NCBI RefSeq assembly: GCF_013752535.1
Contig: NZ_CP058348.1
Location: 1,488,001-1,552,000, forward strand
Length of the DNA: 64,000 bases
Reading direction: 5' to 3'
From: Bdellovibrio sp. KM01
Lineage (GTDB): Bacteria; Bdellovibrionota; Bdellovibrionia; Bdellovibrionales; Bdellovibrionaceae
The position numbers were made by a program, and so were the translations under genes. Below the pieces are notes generated by a model that ran no database searches, had not been told where the DNA came from, and saw nothing but the letters and a program-made list of their open reading frames with translations. This document shows, piece by piece, positions 17,950-27,288 of the stretch; the first letter of the stretch is position 1; every line of letters begins with the position of its first letter.

Positions 17950-19826
17950 AAGATCTCCTCGATTACGTCTTCTGATTCAAGTGGCAGAGTGAAGGATACA
18001 GTTGTTCCTTGACCCACTTTGCTTTCCATTTCCACTTTACCGCCATGAAGTTCAATAAAATATTTAACTAAGTAAAGACCCAAACCCGTTCCCTTGGTTT
18101 TAAGATCCTGATCACTCCCACGAGTGAATTTACCCCAGACTTTGTCCATGTCTTCGGGCTTAATTCCATCACCGGTGTCTTTAACGATCACCTTGATATC
18201 TTGTTCTGTTTCGGTTGAAGTGACCTCAATCAGTCCCTGAGAAGGCGTGTACTTGATTGCGTTCTCAACCAGATTGATTACCACCTCTTTGATCAGGGTG
18301 GTATCGAACTCAACCGAGAACATCGGTTCCAAGTGAGTCTGAATGCGAATGCCTTTTTCAAAAGCCAAAGGACGCAAAGTGACCAGAGCTTCTTCGATCA
18401 CTTCGTTGATGTCGGCTGCATCTTTGTTGATTTTAAATTCACGGGATTCCACGCGCAGGACTTTTAAAATCGACTGGATATAACGATTCAGTTCATCACC
18501 GAACATGCGCAATGATTTCAAATCCGTTTGCAGTTCCTGATCCTGATTTTGCGTCAACAAACGATCCACGATAGCTTGAATCTTGGCGATCGGCGTTTTT
18601 AAGTCATGGGAGATCAAGCTGACGAAATTGTTTTTAAGCTGTTCCAATTCTGCCAGGTATTGTTGTTCCTGTTGCAGGGCAAAGTTCTTTCTTTCGATCT
18701 TTGTCGCCTGGTAACCGATAAAGATCGTCCAGGTTGCAGCCAGTAATACAAAGGGCGCAAAGGCCGGGGACCAGAAATAGAAACTATCAAAAACCCAGGC
18801 GGAAAGAGCCGCAAGCAACGTCGCAATCCACAAAATAAAGAAAAAGGCCACCGACTGCGGATAAGTCAGAATGATGAAAACTGCAAAACCCATCAGGACG
18901 AAAAAGCCAACGGCATACCACCAGAAATTCAGACGCTGAATCCATTTGTTGCCCAAAAGAGTATCCGTTGCATGGGCCATAATTTCTGAACGGGACAATG
19001 TACCCAGCGGAGTCAGATAAACTGGCGTGGCAGAGGTCTCGGCCCCGATCAAAATGATTTTGCCTTTAAAGGTATCCGGTGGAAGTTCGTCGTAAAGGAT
19101 CTCGCTTAAACCATACTGAGTGAAATTATAGATCGAACCGCGATAGTTGATGGGAAGACCGGCTTGCGTCGTCGGAAAGCGCTTGCCCGTGATTTTCTCA
19201 ACCAGGTGAGGCATTTCGGAACGTGAAGGAAACACCCGGCGAACCAGGCCGTCTTCGTCGCGACGAATTTCATTGGAACCCAGATTGCTGTTTTCGCGGT
19301 TGCTGAACGCTGGAGTTAGAACTCGCTCCAACGAATTTGTCGTGGAGGCCCAAAACACACGGGGATCGAAAAAGTTTTTCTGTTCTTCGTTGTTCAGGTG
19401 AACAGCCCCAATGTTGTCACCAAAGTAAAGGGTGACACCGATGGCGCGGGGATCTTGTTTTAAGATTTTGGAAAGCAACTGATTCCAGATTTTTTTATTC
19501 CAAAAAAAGCTGTCAGTGATGTCCGTGGCTTCATCCAAATCCATCATCGAAGAGGAGCGGTCGCTGTAAACGCCGACAAAGTCAGATTGACGGATGGTGA
19601 TTAAAACGATTTGCGAAGAGACCTTTTGGTCGCCGCGAACTTGAAAACGCTGGTCGTAAGACGTGGTCTCGTCAGCAGAAAGTGCCAGGCAACCAATGGC
19701 CCAACATAAAAGGCAGCGAAGCAGAAAACCGCGGTGGCGCATAAAGTAGCGAAGCAGGACCTCGCTGCGATATAAAACGCGATTAAAATACTGGGAAAAC
19801 GAACCTTTTTGCACGCGTCGCAACAT
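17946..19826 (-). CDS. CHASE2-domain sensor histidine kinase
   Basis: A 626-residue membrane kinase. An N-terminal membrane helix (about 33-50) is followed by a large extracytoplasmic CHASE2 domain (about 55-295, including IVLITIRQSDF, INYRG and GKIILIGAET), three further helices (about 303-370), a short coiled coil, then HisKA with phospho-acceptor His407 in LISHDLKTPIAKIQ and a HATPase domain (N box VINLVENAIKY, G1 DTGDGI, G2 GTGLGLYLV). The downstream gene on the same strand is its sigma-54 regulator. The ligand of CHASE2 domains is generally unknown. An insertion of about 40 residues rich in Asp, Ser and Asn after QSDFVGVYSDR may be specific to this group. Confidence 0.93.
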   Translation of the reverse strand: MLRRVQKGSFSQYFNRVLYRSEVLLRYFMRHRGFLLRCLLCWAIGCLALSADETTSYDQRFQVRGDQKVSSQIVLITIRQSDFVGVYSDRSSSMMDLDEATDITDSFFWNKKIWNQLLSKILKQDPRAIGVTLYFGDNIGAVHLNNEEQKNFFDPRVFWASTTNSLERVLTPAFSNRENSNLGSNEIRRDEDGLVRRVFPSRSEMPHLVEKITGKRFPTTQAGLPINYRGSIYNFTQYGLSEILYDELPPDTFKGKIILIGAETSATPVYLTPLGTLSRSEIMAHATDTLLGNKWIQRLNFWWYAVGFFVLMGFAVFIILTYPQSVAFFFILWIATLLAALSAWVFDSFYFWSPAFAPFVLLAATWTIFIGYQATKIERKNFALQQEQQYLAELEQLKNNFVSLISHDLKTPIAKIQAIVDRLLTQNQDQELQTDLKSLRMFGDELNRYIQSILKVLRVESREFKINKDAADINEVIEEALVTLRPLAFEKGIRIQTHLEPMFSVEFDTTLIKEVVINLVENAIKYTPSQGLIEVTSTETEQDIKVIVKDTGDGIKPEDMDKVWGKFTRGSDQDLKTKGTGLGLYLVKYFIELHGGKVEMESKVGQGTTVSFTLPLESEDVIEEIL

Positions 19827-19898
19827 AGCAAATTTATTAAAAATATCAACTACTAAAAGCCCTTACCGCCGGGCGCAGAATTAGGTATATTGAAAAAT

Positions 19899-20831
19899 AT
19901 GCATATCTATCAAGGCGTCGGGCAGATGAGCTCCGTTTTAGAGTCTTCTGTCGTCACAATTGGCAATTTTGACGGTGTCCATCTGGGGCATCAGCAACTC
20001 ATCGAAACAGTCACTCGCGAGGCACAACATTATGGCGTGCCTTCGGTTGTGTATACTTTCCATCCTCACCCCGTAAAAGTACTGTTTCCAGAGCGCCAAA
20101 CGCAAAGAATGTTCGATCTGCGTGATCAGCAAGAACAGTTCGAAGCCCGGGGCATCGAGTGTGTGATCCTGGAGAATTTCACGCGTGAATTTTCACAAGT
20201 CACGGCTCAGGATTTCCTTCAAAACTATGTGATGAACAAGCTTCATCCAAAAACCCTGGTGGTGGGGCATGATTTTAATTTCGGCGCCAATCGTACGGGT
20301 AATATTTCTTTTCTTGAAGGCTTCTGCGCGCAGCATGGTATCCGCCTGATCGTGATTCCTCCGTTTCAACTAGATGGTCAGGTGGTTTCGAGCACCCGCA
20401 TCCGAGAGGCCCTGCAAGGCGGGGAAATTGAAAAAGCTGAAAGACTTTTAGGTCGCCCGTACTATTTGCGGGGTACAGTGGAAAAAGGTTTTCAACGGGG
20501 GCGTACGATCGGTGTGCCCACGGCTAATGTGCATCCTGACGTGGAGTTTGTTCCGCGCAAAGGAGTGTATTTCACGTACACTCGCATCAATGGTCACAAT
20601 CATCCTTCAATCACCAACATTGGTGTCAATCCTACTTTTCAACAAGACAATAAAGGCCCGGTGAAAATCGAAAGTCATATTTTTGATTTGGATGCTCAAC
20701 TTTACGGCGTTGAAGTTGAAGTGGAGCTTTTGCATTTCCAACGGGATGAAATGAAGTTTTCTGGTATCGATACTTTGAAAGAGCAAATCTATAACGACAT
20801 GGCCGCGGCCCGAAAGTACTTCAATGAGTAA
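19899..20831 (+). CDS. ribF: Bifunctional riboflavin kinase / FAD synthetase
   Basis: Makes FMN from riboflavin and FAD from FMN. The N-terminal nucleotidyltransferase domain starts VVTIGNFDGVHLGHQQL (HxGH-type motif) and includes GHDFNFGANRTGN and the VSSTRIREAL block. The C-terminal riboflavin kinase domain contains GVPTANVHP (the PTAN motif). Length of about 310 residues is normal. ATG 19899 is chosen; a TTG three codons upstream at 19890 is possible. The 3' end overlaps the next gene by 8 bases. Confidence 0.95.
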   Translation: MHIYQGVGQMSSVLESSVVTIGNFDGVHLGHQQLIETVTREAQHYGVPSVVYTFHPHPVKVLFPERQTQRMFDLRDQQEQFEARGIECVILENFTREFSQVTAQDFLQNYVMNKLHPKTLVVGHDFNFGANRTGNISFLEGFCAQHGIRLIVIPPFQLDGQVVSSTRIREALQGGEIEKAERLLGRPYYLRGTVEKGFQRGRTIGVPTANVHPDVEFVPRKGVYFTYTRINGHNHPSITNIGVNPTFQQDNKGPVKIESHIFDLDAQLYGVEVEVELLHFQRDEMKFSGIDTLKEQIYNDMAAARKYFNE

Positions 20832-21654
20832 AATTCTTGAGTTCCGCGAGGGGAATCCCAGCATGTTGTTTCGTTTTCTGCAGTTTCTTGCAGGAAAAAA
20901 GCCGGATCTTTTCCAGCTGCAACAGCATCAAAGTTACTCTGCCGAACTTTTGAAAGATGCCAATGCTGCCTTTTTCTCTTTTGAGCAGGCCCGTTTGATT
21001 TATCCTTCTTTGCAAATTCTGCCAGCCCAAGTGCGCATGCTGGAATGTTTTGATTTTTATTTTCCCGAAGATGGGAAGTGGTATCCTCGCTTGCTTTATT
21101 ATGAAGCTATTCATCGCGTGCTGGTGGGGCGGGCTCGTGATTTGAATATTCGCGTGCCAGCCTTTGTGGTCGGTGAGGGGGAGTGTTTAAGGATTGCAGC
21201 GGCCGTTTGTACGGAGCTTGGTTTTTCGGAAATCTATCTGATTGGTGAAAACACCACGCAGCTTCACCGCGAAGCGCGCATTCTGTCCCGTAGTAATTTA
21301 GGAATTAAGTTTAAAGTGTTACCCATCGAGGAGCTTACAATTCAGGCAGTCAGTGCCTCTTTGATCATCAACACGGTTCATTTAAAGCATGAAAGCGAAT
21401 TGTTAAAAGACTTGTCGTACTTTAATTTTATGAACACCGGTGGTTATGCCTTTGACTGCAACCTTGGCAACTTGCAAAGCGAGTTGATGGAAGAGGCGGA
21501 GCGTGCGGAACTGAAGGTTCTGCAGCCGTCAGAACTGTTGCAGGCTTTGGTCGAGATAGTTTTTGAAAAACTCAAACAAAGCGAACTTCTTGAGGGCACC
21601 GACCTCACTGCATGGGTGAGGGAGTTCAAGGAGCAAAACTCTTCTTCCGTCTAG
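20824..21654 (+). CDS. Degenerate AroE-like Rossmann protein upstream of pilB
   Basis: Not assignable to a known function. The C-terminal 160 residues of the 276 follow the NADP-binding half of shikimate dehydrogenase: a glycine loop in VVGEGECLRIAAAV, then ELGFSEIYLIGENTTQL, the strand SLIINTVHLK and a closing helix PSELLQALVEIVFEKL. The substrate-binding N-terminal half of AroE, with its catalytic Lys and Asp, is not recognisable. The glycine loop GEGECL also departs from the usual GAGGA/S form, so dehydrogenase activity is doubtful. It is translationally coupled to ribF (8-base overlap) and ends 47 bases before pilB. The context suggests a recruited binding protein for the pilus or for redox sensing; the similarity is by eye only. 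Confidence 0.6.
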   Translation: MSKILEFREGNPSMLFRFLQFLAGKKPDLFQLQQHQSYSAELLKDANAAFFSFEQARLIYPSLQILPAQVRMLECFDFYFPEDGKWYPRLLYYEAIHRVLVGRARDLNIRVPAFVVGEGECLRIAAAVCTELGFSEIYLIGENTTQLHREARILSRSNLGIKFKVLPIEELTIQAVSASLIINTVHLKHESELLKDLSYFNFMNTGGYAFDCNLGNLQSELMEEAERAELKVLQPSELLQALVEIVFEKLKQSELLEGTDLTAWVREFKEQNSSSV

Positions 21655-21701
21655 TTACAAAAAACGGCACCCTGGTATAAAGTAATATTTGGGGAGCCAC
21701 A

Positions 21702-23402
21702 ATGTCTTCAATCAAAATAGGTGAAATATTAGTTAAGCAGGGTCTGCTCAAGTCGGACCAGTTAGCTCATGCTGTTGAAGAACAAAAAAAATCAGGCGCA
21801 CGTCTGACCGGTGTTATCACTCAACTTGGATATCTTAAAGAAAATCAAATCCTTCGCGCGATGGAAAAGCATTTTGCAGTTCCAGGTGTGGAGGTCTCAT
21901 CGTTTGAAATTGATCCCTCCGTTATTCAGCTGATTCCACGTGATGTTTGTGATCGTAATCAATTGATTCCGTTGCAGAAAGCGGGATCCACACTGGTTGT
22001 TGCCTTCGCCGATCCAAGCAATATCATGGTGAAAGAAGACTTGCGCTTCATCACCCGTTGTAAAATTCAGGCGGTCGTTGCGACCGAAACTGCGATCGCT
22101 GCAAGTATCGAGAAGTACTACGGCGGTAACATCAACGTAAAGAATTTGAATACGATCGCGGAAAGCATGGAAGAGGAATATGCTGCCAATGCCACTGCGA
22201 CCGAAGTTATCGACTCGGATGCGGGCGGTGAGGAAGCTCCGATCGTTAAGTTCGTGAATCAAATTCTGGGTGAAGCGATCATCAAAAAAGTATCCGATAT
22301 CCACTTTGAACCCTATGAAAAAAGATACCGCGTGCGCTTTCGTATCGACGGTAATTTAATTGAAGCGACGCAACCTCCGCAAGGAACGGGTGCCGCGATC
22401 GCGTCTCGTATCAAGATCATGTCTAAGCTCGACATCGCCGAAAAACGCCGTCCTCAAGACGGCCGTTTGAAAGTTCGTACGAAAAAAGGCCGCGAGATGG
22501 ATTTTCGTGTCAGCGTTCTGCCAACTATTTGGGGCGAAAAAGTCGTTCTGCGTTTGCTTGATAAATCCAATCTTCAATTGGACATGACCAAACTTGGTTT
22601 CGAGGAAGATGACTTAAAACTTTTTAAATCCATGATCAATCTTCCGCAAGGGATGGTCCTGATCACGGGTCCTACGGGATCTGGTAAAACCACGACGATT
22701 TATTCTGCCTTGGCGGAATTAAATCAGCCTGACGTGAATATCTCCACGGCAGAGGACCCGGTGGAGTTTAACTTGGAAGGTATCAATCAGGTTCAAATGA
22801 ATCCTGATATCGATTTGAATTTCTCGAGTGCTTTGAAATCATTCCTTCGTCAAGACCCGGATATCGTAATGGTGGGGGAGATTCGTGACCTTGAAACGGC
22901 AGAGATCGCCTTTAAAGCGGCCTCCACGGGTCACTTGGTCGTAAGTACGCTGCATACGAATGATGCCCCAGGTACGGTTATTCGTCTGACTGAAATGGGC
23001 GTGGCAAACTATATCATCACTTCATGCGTGAACTTGATCGTGGCGCAACGTCTGGTGGGTAAAAACTGTGAATCTTGTAAAGCTCCTATCGAAGTGCCTG
23101 CGCAAACTCTTTTGAATTTGGGTGTACCGCAGGCAGAAATCGGTGATTACAAGCTGATGCGTGGTAAAGGTTGTTCGAACTGCAACAACTCGGGCATCAA
23201 AGGTCGTCTGGCCGTTTACGAATTGCTGGCGATGACCGAAAAAATGAAGGAAGCGATTTTAAAAGGTGCTTCTACCGGGCAGCTGCGCTTCCTGGCTCGT
23301 GAACAGGGGATGAAAACTCTCCGTCGTTCTGCTTTGTTGAAATTAAAAAGAGGCCAAACAACGATTGAAGAAGTCTTGAATGCATCTGTGAAGGATACAT
23401 AA
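21702..23402 (+). CDS. pilB: Type IV pilus assembly ATPase PilB
   Basis: Hexameric motor that drives pilus extension from the cytoplasmic face. The 566-residue protein begins with two MshEN-type repeats (KIGEILVKQGLLKSDQLAHA and RLTGVITQLGYLKENQILRA), then a GspE/PilB core: Walker A GPTGSGKTT near residue 322, the Asp box STAEDPVE, Walker B VGEIRD and the His box STLHTND. A zinc-binding four-cysteine site (CESC ... CSNC) lies near 456-490. MshEN domains bind cyclic di-GMP in relatives, so extension may be controlled by that messenger. The start follows GGGGAGCC. The stop overlaps the next gene in TAATG. Confidence 0.96.
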   Translation: MSSIKIGEILVKQGLLKSDQLAHAVEEQKKSGARLTGVITQLGYLKENQILRAMEKHFAVPGVEVSSFEIDPSVIQLIPRDVCDRNQLIPLQKAGSTLVVAFADPSNIMVKEDLRFITRCKIQAVVATETAIAASIEKYYGGNINVKNLNTIAESMEEEYAANATATEVIDSDAGGEEAPIVKFVNQILGEAIIKKVSDIHFEPYEKRYRVRFRIDGNLIEATQPPQGTGAAIASRIKIMSKLDIAEKRRPQDGRLKVRTKKGREMDFRVSVLPTIWGEKVVLRLLDKSNLQLDMTKLGFEEDDLKLFKSMINLPQGMVLITGPTGSGKTTTIYSALAELNQPDVNISTAEDPVEFNLEGINQVQMNPDIDLNFSSALKSFLRQDPDIVMVGEIRDLETAEIAFKAASTGHLVVSTLHTNDAPGTVIRLTEMGVANYIITSCVNLIVAQRLVGKNCESCKAPIEVPAQTLLNLGVPQAEIGDYKLMRGKGCSNCNNSGIKGRLAVYELLAMTEKMKEAILKGASTGQLRFLAREQGMKTLRRSALLKLKRGQTTIEEVLNASVKDT

Positions 23403-24445
23403 TGAGTTTGACAGAATTGTTAATGCAAGCGAAGGCTAAAAAATCTCAAGAGTTCCTATTTGTCGTGGGCAGTGAGCCCCGTGCTCGCAGCATGACGGGC
23501 TGGGAAAGCTTGCGCCCTTCTCCGGGGTTGATGACAGAGTGGAAGCTTTTACAACAAAGCTTCCTGGATGATCAGCAAAAAGCGATGCTTGAAACCACAG
23601 GCGTGGTGGTCGGCGAAACGGCCCTGGAAAATACACGTATTGGATTCTCGTTTTTTCAACATGAAAGTACGATGAAGGCCATCATCGATTTGGATCTTGA
23701 TGGTTCCAGATTTGATATGCCACTTCCGGGCAGCTATATGGAAACTTGCTTGCGCATGAAAGGTCTTGTGATCGTTTCGGGCGCAGGGGAGTCCGGGCAA
23801 ACCGGAACTCTGTATAAAACAATGCAAAAGATGGGCGAAGAAAGATCGTTCATGGGCGTGGTTTTCTCGACAAAACCCTTCCCGCAAGTGCGTGAAGCAA
23901 AATCCTGCTTCCTTTATCACAATGGAATTTTCGAAAGCCAAAGTGAACGTGACAGTTTGCTAAATGGTGTTGATGTTGTGGTTTACGATGGCGCTTCTGA
24001 CGATGCCAGCTTCCTTGAAGCTATGGCTTTGGCAGAGCGTGGTGTCTTTGTGATTTACTCTATGCGTGCACCTTCTTTGATGAATGCTCTTCGTCGTTGT
24101 CTGTCGGTGATGACCGATCGTTTTGGTCAGCATGGTTCTTCGCGTTTTGCGGAAGTGTTTTCGATGGGACTTGGTCAATATGCAATGGCTGGCCTGGGAA
24201 ATGACCGCGTGTTCGCGCATGAATTGCTTTTGGTGAAACCACAGATTCGTGAGTTCATCGAGCGTCAGGAAATGAGTTCTTTGCAAGCCGTATTGATGAC
24301 GGCTCCAGAGCATTCTGGCATTTTGACTTTGAATCAATCATTGCTTCAACATTTGATCCGCCGTCGTGTGGATTTGAAAACAGCATTTGAAACATCTCGT
24401 GATCCAGACAATTTAGATCAGTTGCTCAAAAAGGTGGGCATCTAG
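23402..24445 (+). CDS. PilT-like protein lacking ATPase motifs (pseudo-retraction ATPase)
   Basis: Located where pilT normally sits, between pilB and pilC, and 347 residues long like PilT. The start MSLTELLMQAKAKKSQEFLFVVG parallels the PilT N-terminus. The nucleotide-binding elements are eroded: the Walker A position reads GAGESGQT (127-134) with Gln for the essential Lys, the Walker B position reads DVVVYDGASD without the catalytic Glu, and the His box reads YSMRAP. The frame is intact with normal codon use, so the protein is made but is unlikely to hydrolyse ATP. It may be a structural or regulatory partner of a true PilT encoded elsewhere. One-base coupling to pilB and direct abutment to pilC indicate coexpression. 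Confidence 0.8.
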   Translation: MSLTELLMQAKAKKSQEFLFVVGSEPRARSMTGWESLRPSPGLMTEWKLLQQSFLDDQQKAMLETTGVVVGETALENTRIGFSFFQHESTMKAIIDLDLDGSRFDMPLPGSYMETCLRMKGLVIVSGAGESGQTGTLYKTMQKMGEERSFMGVVFSTKPFPQVREAKSCFLYHNGIFESQSERDSLLNGVDVVVYDGASDDASFLEAMALAERGVFVIYSMRAPSLMNALRRCLSVMTDRFGQHGSSRFAEVFSMGLGQYAMAGLGNDRVFAHELLLVKPQIREFIERQEMSSLQAVLMTAPEHSGILTLNQSLLQHLIRRRVDLKTAFETSRDPDNLDQLLKKVGI

Positions 24446-25672
24446 ATGGCTAAGTTTCAATACCAGGCTCGCGCCGCCACTGGAAATATAGTTCAGGGGG
24501 AAATCGAAGCAGCGACTCAGCAAGAGGCGATCATTCGCCTTCGTGCTCAGCAGTTGATGCCGACGAAACTGGTAGCGATGGCCCGTGCCACGGGAAAAAA
24601 AGCAAGCACTCCGGCACCGATGTTTGGTGGCCGTGTTAAGGGTAAAGATCTGCAGATCTTCACTCGTCAGTTTGCGACCCTGATCAATGCCGGTATCCCG
24701 GTGGTGGATTGTTTGAAAATTCTTTCCGAAGGTTTGCGCCCAGGTCCCTTGCGTGAAGCGGCGGGTACGGTGAAATCTTCGATTGAAAGTGGTCGTCGTC
24801 TGGCCGACTCCATGGGGCAGGTGCCTTTGGTGTTTGATAAACTTTATGTGAATATGATCCAGGCCGGGGAAGAAGCCGGTATCCTGGATGGTATCTTGAA
24901 TCGTCTGGCTCTTTATATGGAGAAGTCAGAAAAACTAAAAAGTCAGGTGAAGGGTGCCTTGGTGTATCCCGCTGTGATCCTGGTTGTGGCCTTTGCGGTT
25001 ATCACCGGTATCCTGGTTTTCATCCTTCCGAAGTTCATGGAGTTCTTTAACTCCGCAGGTAAAGAACCACCGGCACTGACTCAAATGGTTATCGCACTTT
25101 CTAATTCTATGATTCATAAGTGGTATCTATATTTGTTTGCAGTGGTGGGGATTCCCTTCGCGATTCTTCAATACTACCGTACCGATGAAGGCCGCGACAC
25201 CATGGATAGATTGTTCTTTAATGTCCCGGTATTTGGTGAAGTTATCCAAAAGTCCGCGATCGCGCGTTTGACTCGTACCTTGTCGACGTTGTTGTCTTCG
25301 GGCGTGGGTTTGATTGAAGCGATTGATATTTCGGCAAAGACCGCCGGTAATATCGTGATCGAGCAAGCTTTGCTTCGTTGTAAAGCCTCTGTAACGGAAG
25401 GTCGTACGTTTGCTTCTCCGCTCCTTAAGGAAAAGGTTTTTCCAGAGATGGTTGTGCAAATGATCTCGATCGGTGAGCAGTCGGGTACGATGGATATCAT
25501 GCTGGGTAAGATCGCCGACTTCTATGAAGACGAAGTTGAAACGGCGGTTAAAGCGATGACGTCATTGCTTGAGCCACTGATGATGGTTTTCTTGGGTGGT
25601 ATCATCGCGATCCTGGTTATTGCCATGTATCTTCCGATCTTCTCTATGGCAGACGTTGTCGGCGGGGGCTAA
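24446..25672 (+). CDS. pilC: Type IV pilus inner-membrane platform protein PilC
   Basis: Inner-membrane platform on which PilB and PilT act. The 408-residue protein has the expected two GspF domains (about 70-190 and 275-395), each ending in membrane helices (about 170-195, 225-245 and 375-398), with DLQIFTRQFATLINAGIPVVDCL and the second-copy MVVQMISIGEQSG signature. It starts directly after the PilT-like gene stop; its own stop overlaps the pilS start in TAATG. Confidence 0.96.
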   Translation: MAKFQYQARAATGNIVQGEIEAATQQEAIIRLRAQQLMPTKLVAMARATGKKASTPAPMFGGRVKGKDLQIFTRQFATLINAGIPVVDCLKILSEGLRPGPLREAAGTVKSSIESGRRLADSMGQVPLVFDKLYVNMIQAGEEAGILDGILNRLALYMEKSEKLKSQVKGALVYPAVILVVAFAVITGILVFILPKFMEFFNSAGKEPPALTQMVIALSNSMIHKWYLYLFAVVGIPFAILQYYRTDEGRDTMDRLFFNVPVFGEVIQKSAIARLTRTLSTLLSSGVGLIEAIDISAKTAGNIVIEQALLRCKASVTEGRTFASPLLKEKVFPEMVVQMISIGEQSGTMDIMLGKIADFYEDEVETAVKAMTSLLEPLMMVFLGGIIAILVIAMYLPIFSMADVVGGG

Positions 25673-27249
25673 TGCGCTTAAGTTACGCCCTTCAGAATAA
25701 TAAAAATCAAGGACTGACGGTCGAATTCGCTCGAGTCAGTCTCTTTGTTATTGTTCTTGTAGTCAGTGTTATTTCCACAATGACTCAGGGAAGTTTTGTG
25801 AACTGGTCGGTGCAAGCACCGTTTTATCTGGTTCTGACTTTGGCGCTGGGGCTGCACGTAGTGTGGATTTCTGAATGGGATCAACTTCTGCAGCATCCAA
25901 AGGCTTTGTTCTTCGGTTTCGTTTTAGATTCGGTTTTTATTTCTTTGCTGATTTATTATTTCGGTTTGAATCAGTCGCTATTCTTGTTCCTGCACTTGGT
26001 AAATATCTTGCTTGCCGGGATCGCATGCCGGGGAGTAGGCGCTTTAACGCTGGCTCTTTTCACTAGCATAACTTTCACTATCGCGGCGTTATTTTCGCCG
26101 GAGATGAAGGCGCTGAATTTCTTTTTCTTGTTGGCACTGAACAACATCGCGTTCTTTTCGGTGGCAGGTCTTTCCGGCTATTTGAGTGAACAGCTGCAGT
26201 CCGTTGGCAAAGAGCTTAAGAAAACAGGCTTAAGTCTTCGTTCAGCGCAGGAATTAAATCAGTTCATCATGGAGAATATTCCGTCAGGAATGTTGTCCTT
26301 TACGGCTGAAGGCCAAGTTTTGACCGCGAATAATTCAGCTTTGGAAATTCTGGGTAAGTCGGCACCTTCAGAAATCAACTGGTACCGAATTTTCCCAGAA
26401 ACAGAGCGTGCGGCGGATAATTTCCGCGGGGATTTAAAGTATGTCGAAAGCAGTGACCAAACTGCTAAAATTTTAGGCGTTACACTTTCAAAAGTGTACA
26501 GCCCCGACCTGCAAGGTCCCCTTTCGATCGCATTGATTGATGATTTGACCAAGGTTCGTCAGTTGGAATTTGCGGCTCGCCAGAATGAAAAGCTTGCGGC
26601 CGTGGGTGGTTTGGCGGCTGGTATTGCTCATGAAATCCGCAATCCATTGGCTGGTATCAGTGGCAGTATCGAGATGCTGACTCAAACAGTGACGAATGAT
26701 GACGATCGCAAGCTGATGAAAATCGTTTTGCGCGAGATCGATCGCCTGAATAACTTGATCACAGAGTTCCTGGAGTATGCTCGTCCTGAAAAGCCACCGA
26801 CAGATGTGGTGGATATGGCGTTTTTGTTGAACGAAGTTTTTGACGCTATAAAAACAGACACGAAAGTGCGCGCCGATGTTCAACAGGTTCGGGAAATCGG
26901 AGCGGAACTCAGAATTCTGGGGCACAAAGACAAGTTGAAGCAGGTTTTCTTAAACATCGTTTTGAACTCGTATCAAGCGATGCAGGATTCTGCAAAAGCG
27001 CAAGTGACGGTGAAAGCTGTTGCGAATGAAAAATCGATCGTGGTCAGCATTCGCGATACTGGTTGCGGAATGAGCGAAGCCACTCGTAAGAAGATGTTTG
27101 AACCCTTTCATACGACGAAACCCAAGGGCACAGGCCTTGGTCTAGCTGTGACTCATAAAATTTTGGAAGGTCATAGTGCTCAAGTCTTCGTTGAGAGTGA
27201 GCAGGGTGTAGGTACAGAGTTTGTTTTGACTTTCCCGAAAGCAAACTAA
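25672..27249 (+). CDS. pilS: Pilus two-component sensor histidine kinase PilS
   Basis: Membrane kinase that, in the PilS/PilR system, senses pilin in the inner membrane. The 525-residue protein has about six membrane helices in residues 20-170, a PAS domain (about 195-300), HisKA with phospho-acceptor His320 in AAGIAHEIRNPLAGI, and a HATPase domain (NIVLNSYQAM, DTGCGM, GTGLGLAVTHKI). It overlaps pilC by one base and lies 39 bases before pilR. The pilin gene itself is not in the window. Confidence 0.93.
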   Translation: MRLSYALQNNKNQGLTVEFARVSLFVIVLVVSVISTMTQGSFVNWSVQAPFYLVLTLALGLHVVWISEWDQLLQHPKALFFGFVLDSVFISLLIYYFGLNQSLFLFLHLVNILLAGIACRGVGALTLALFTSITFTIAALFSPEMKALNFFFLLALNNIAFFSVAGLSGYLSEQLQSVGKELKKTGLSLRSAQELNQFIMENIPSGMLSFTAEGQVLTANNSALEILGKSAPSEINWYRIFPETERAADNFRGDLKYVESSDQTAKILGVTLSKVYSPDLQGPLSIALIDDLTKVRQLEFAARQNEKLAAVGGLAAGIAHEIRNPLAGISGSIEMLTQTVTNDDDRKLMKIVLREIDRLNNLITEFLEYARPEKPPTDVVDMAFLLNEVFDAIKTDTKVRADVQQVREIGAELRILGHKDKLKQVFLNIVLNSYQAMQDSAKAQVTVKAVANEKSIVVSIRDTGCGMSEATRKKMFEPFHTTKPKGTGLGLAVTHKILEGHSAQVFVESEQGVGTEFVLTFPKAN

Positions 27250-27288
27250 AGAATAGGTAATATATCACAGGATGTGGGAGCGAGGAAC

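Noticed and set aside
23402..24445. PilT-like gene as a sequencing error or frameshifted pilT
   Set aside because: The frame is full length and uninterrupted, and the losses are substitutions at three separate motifs.
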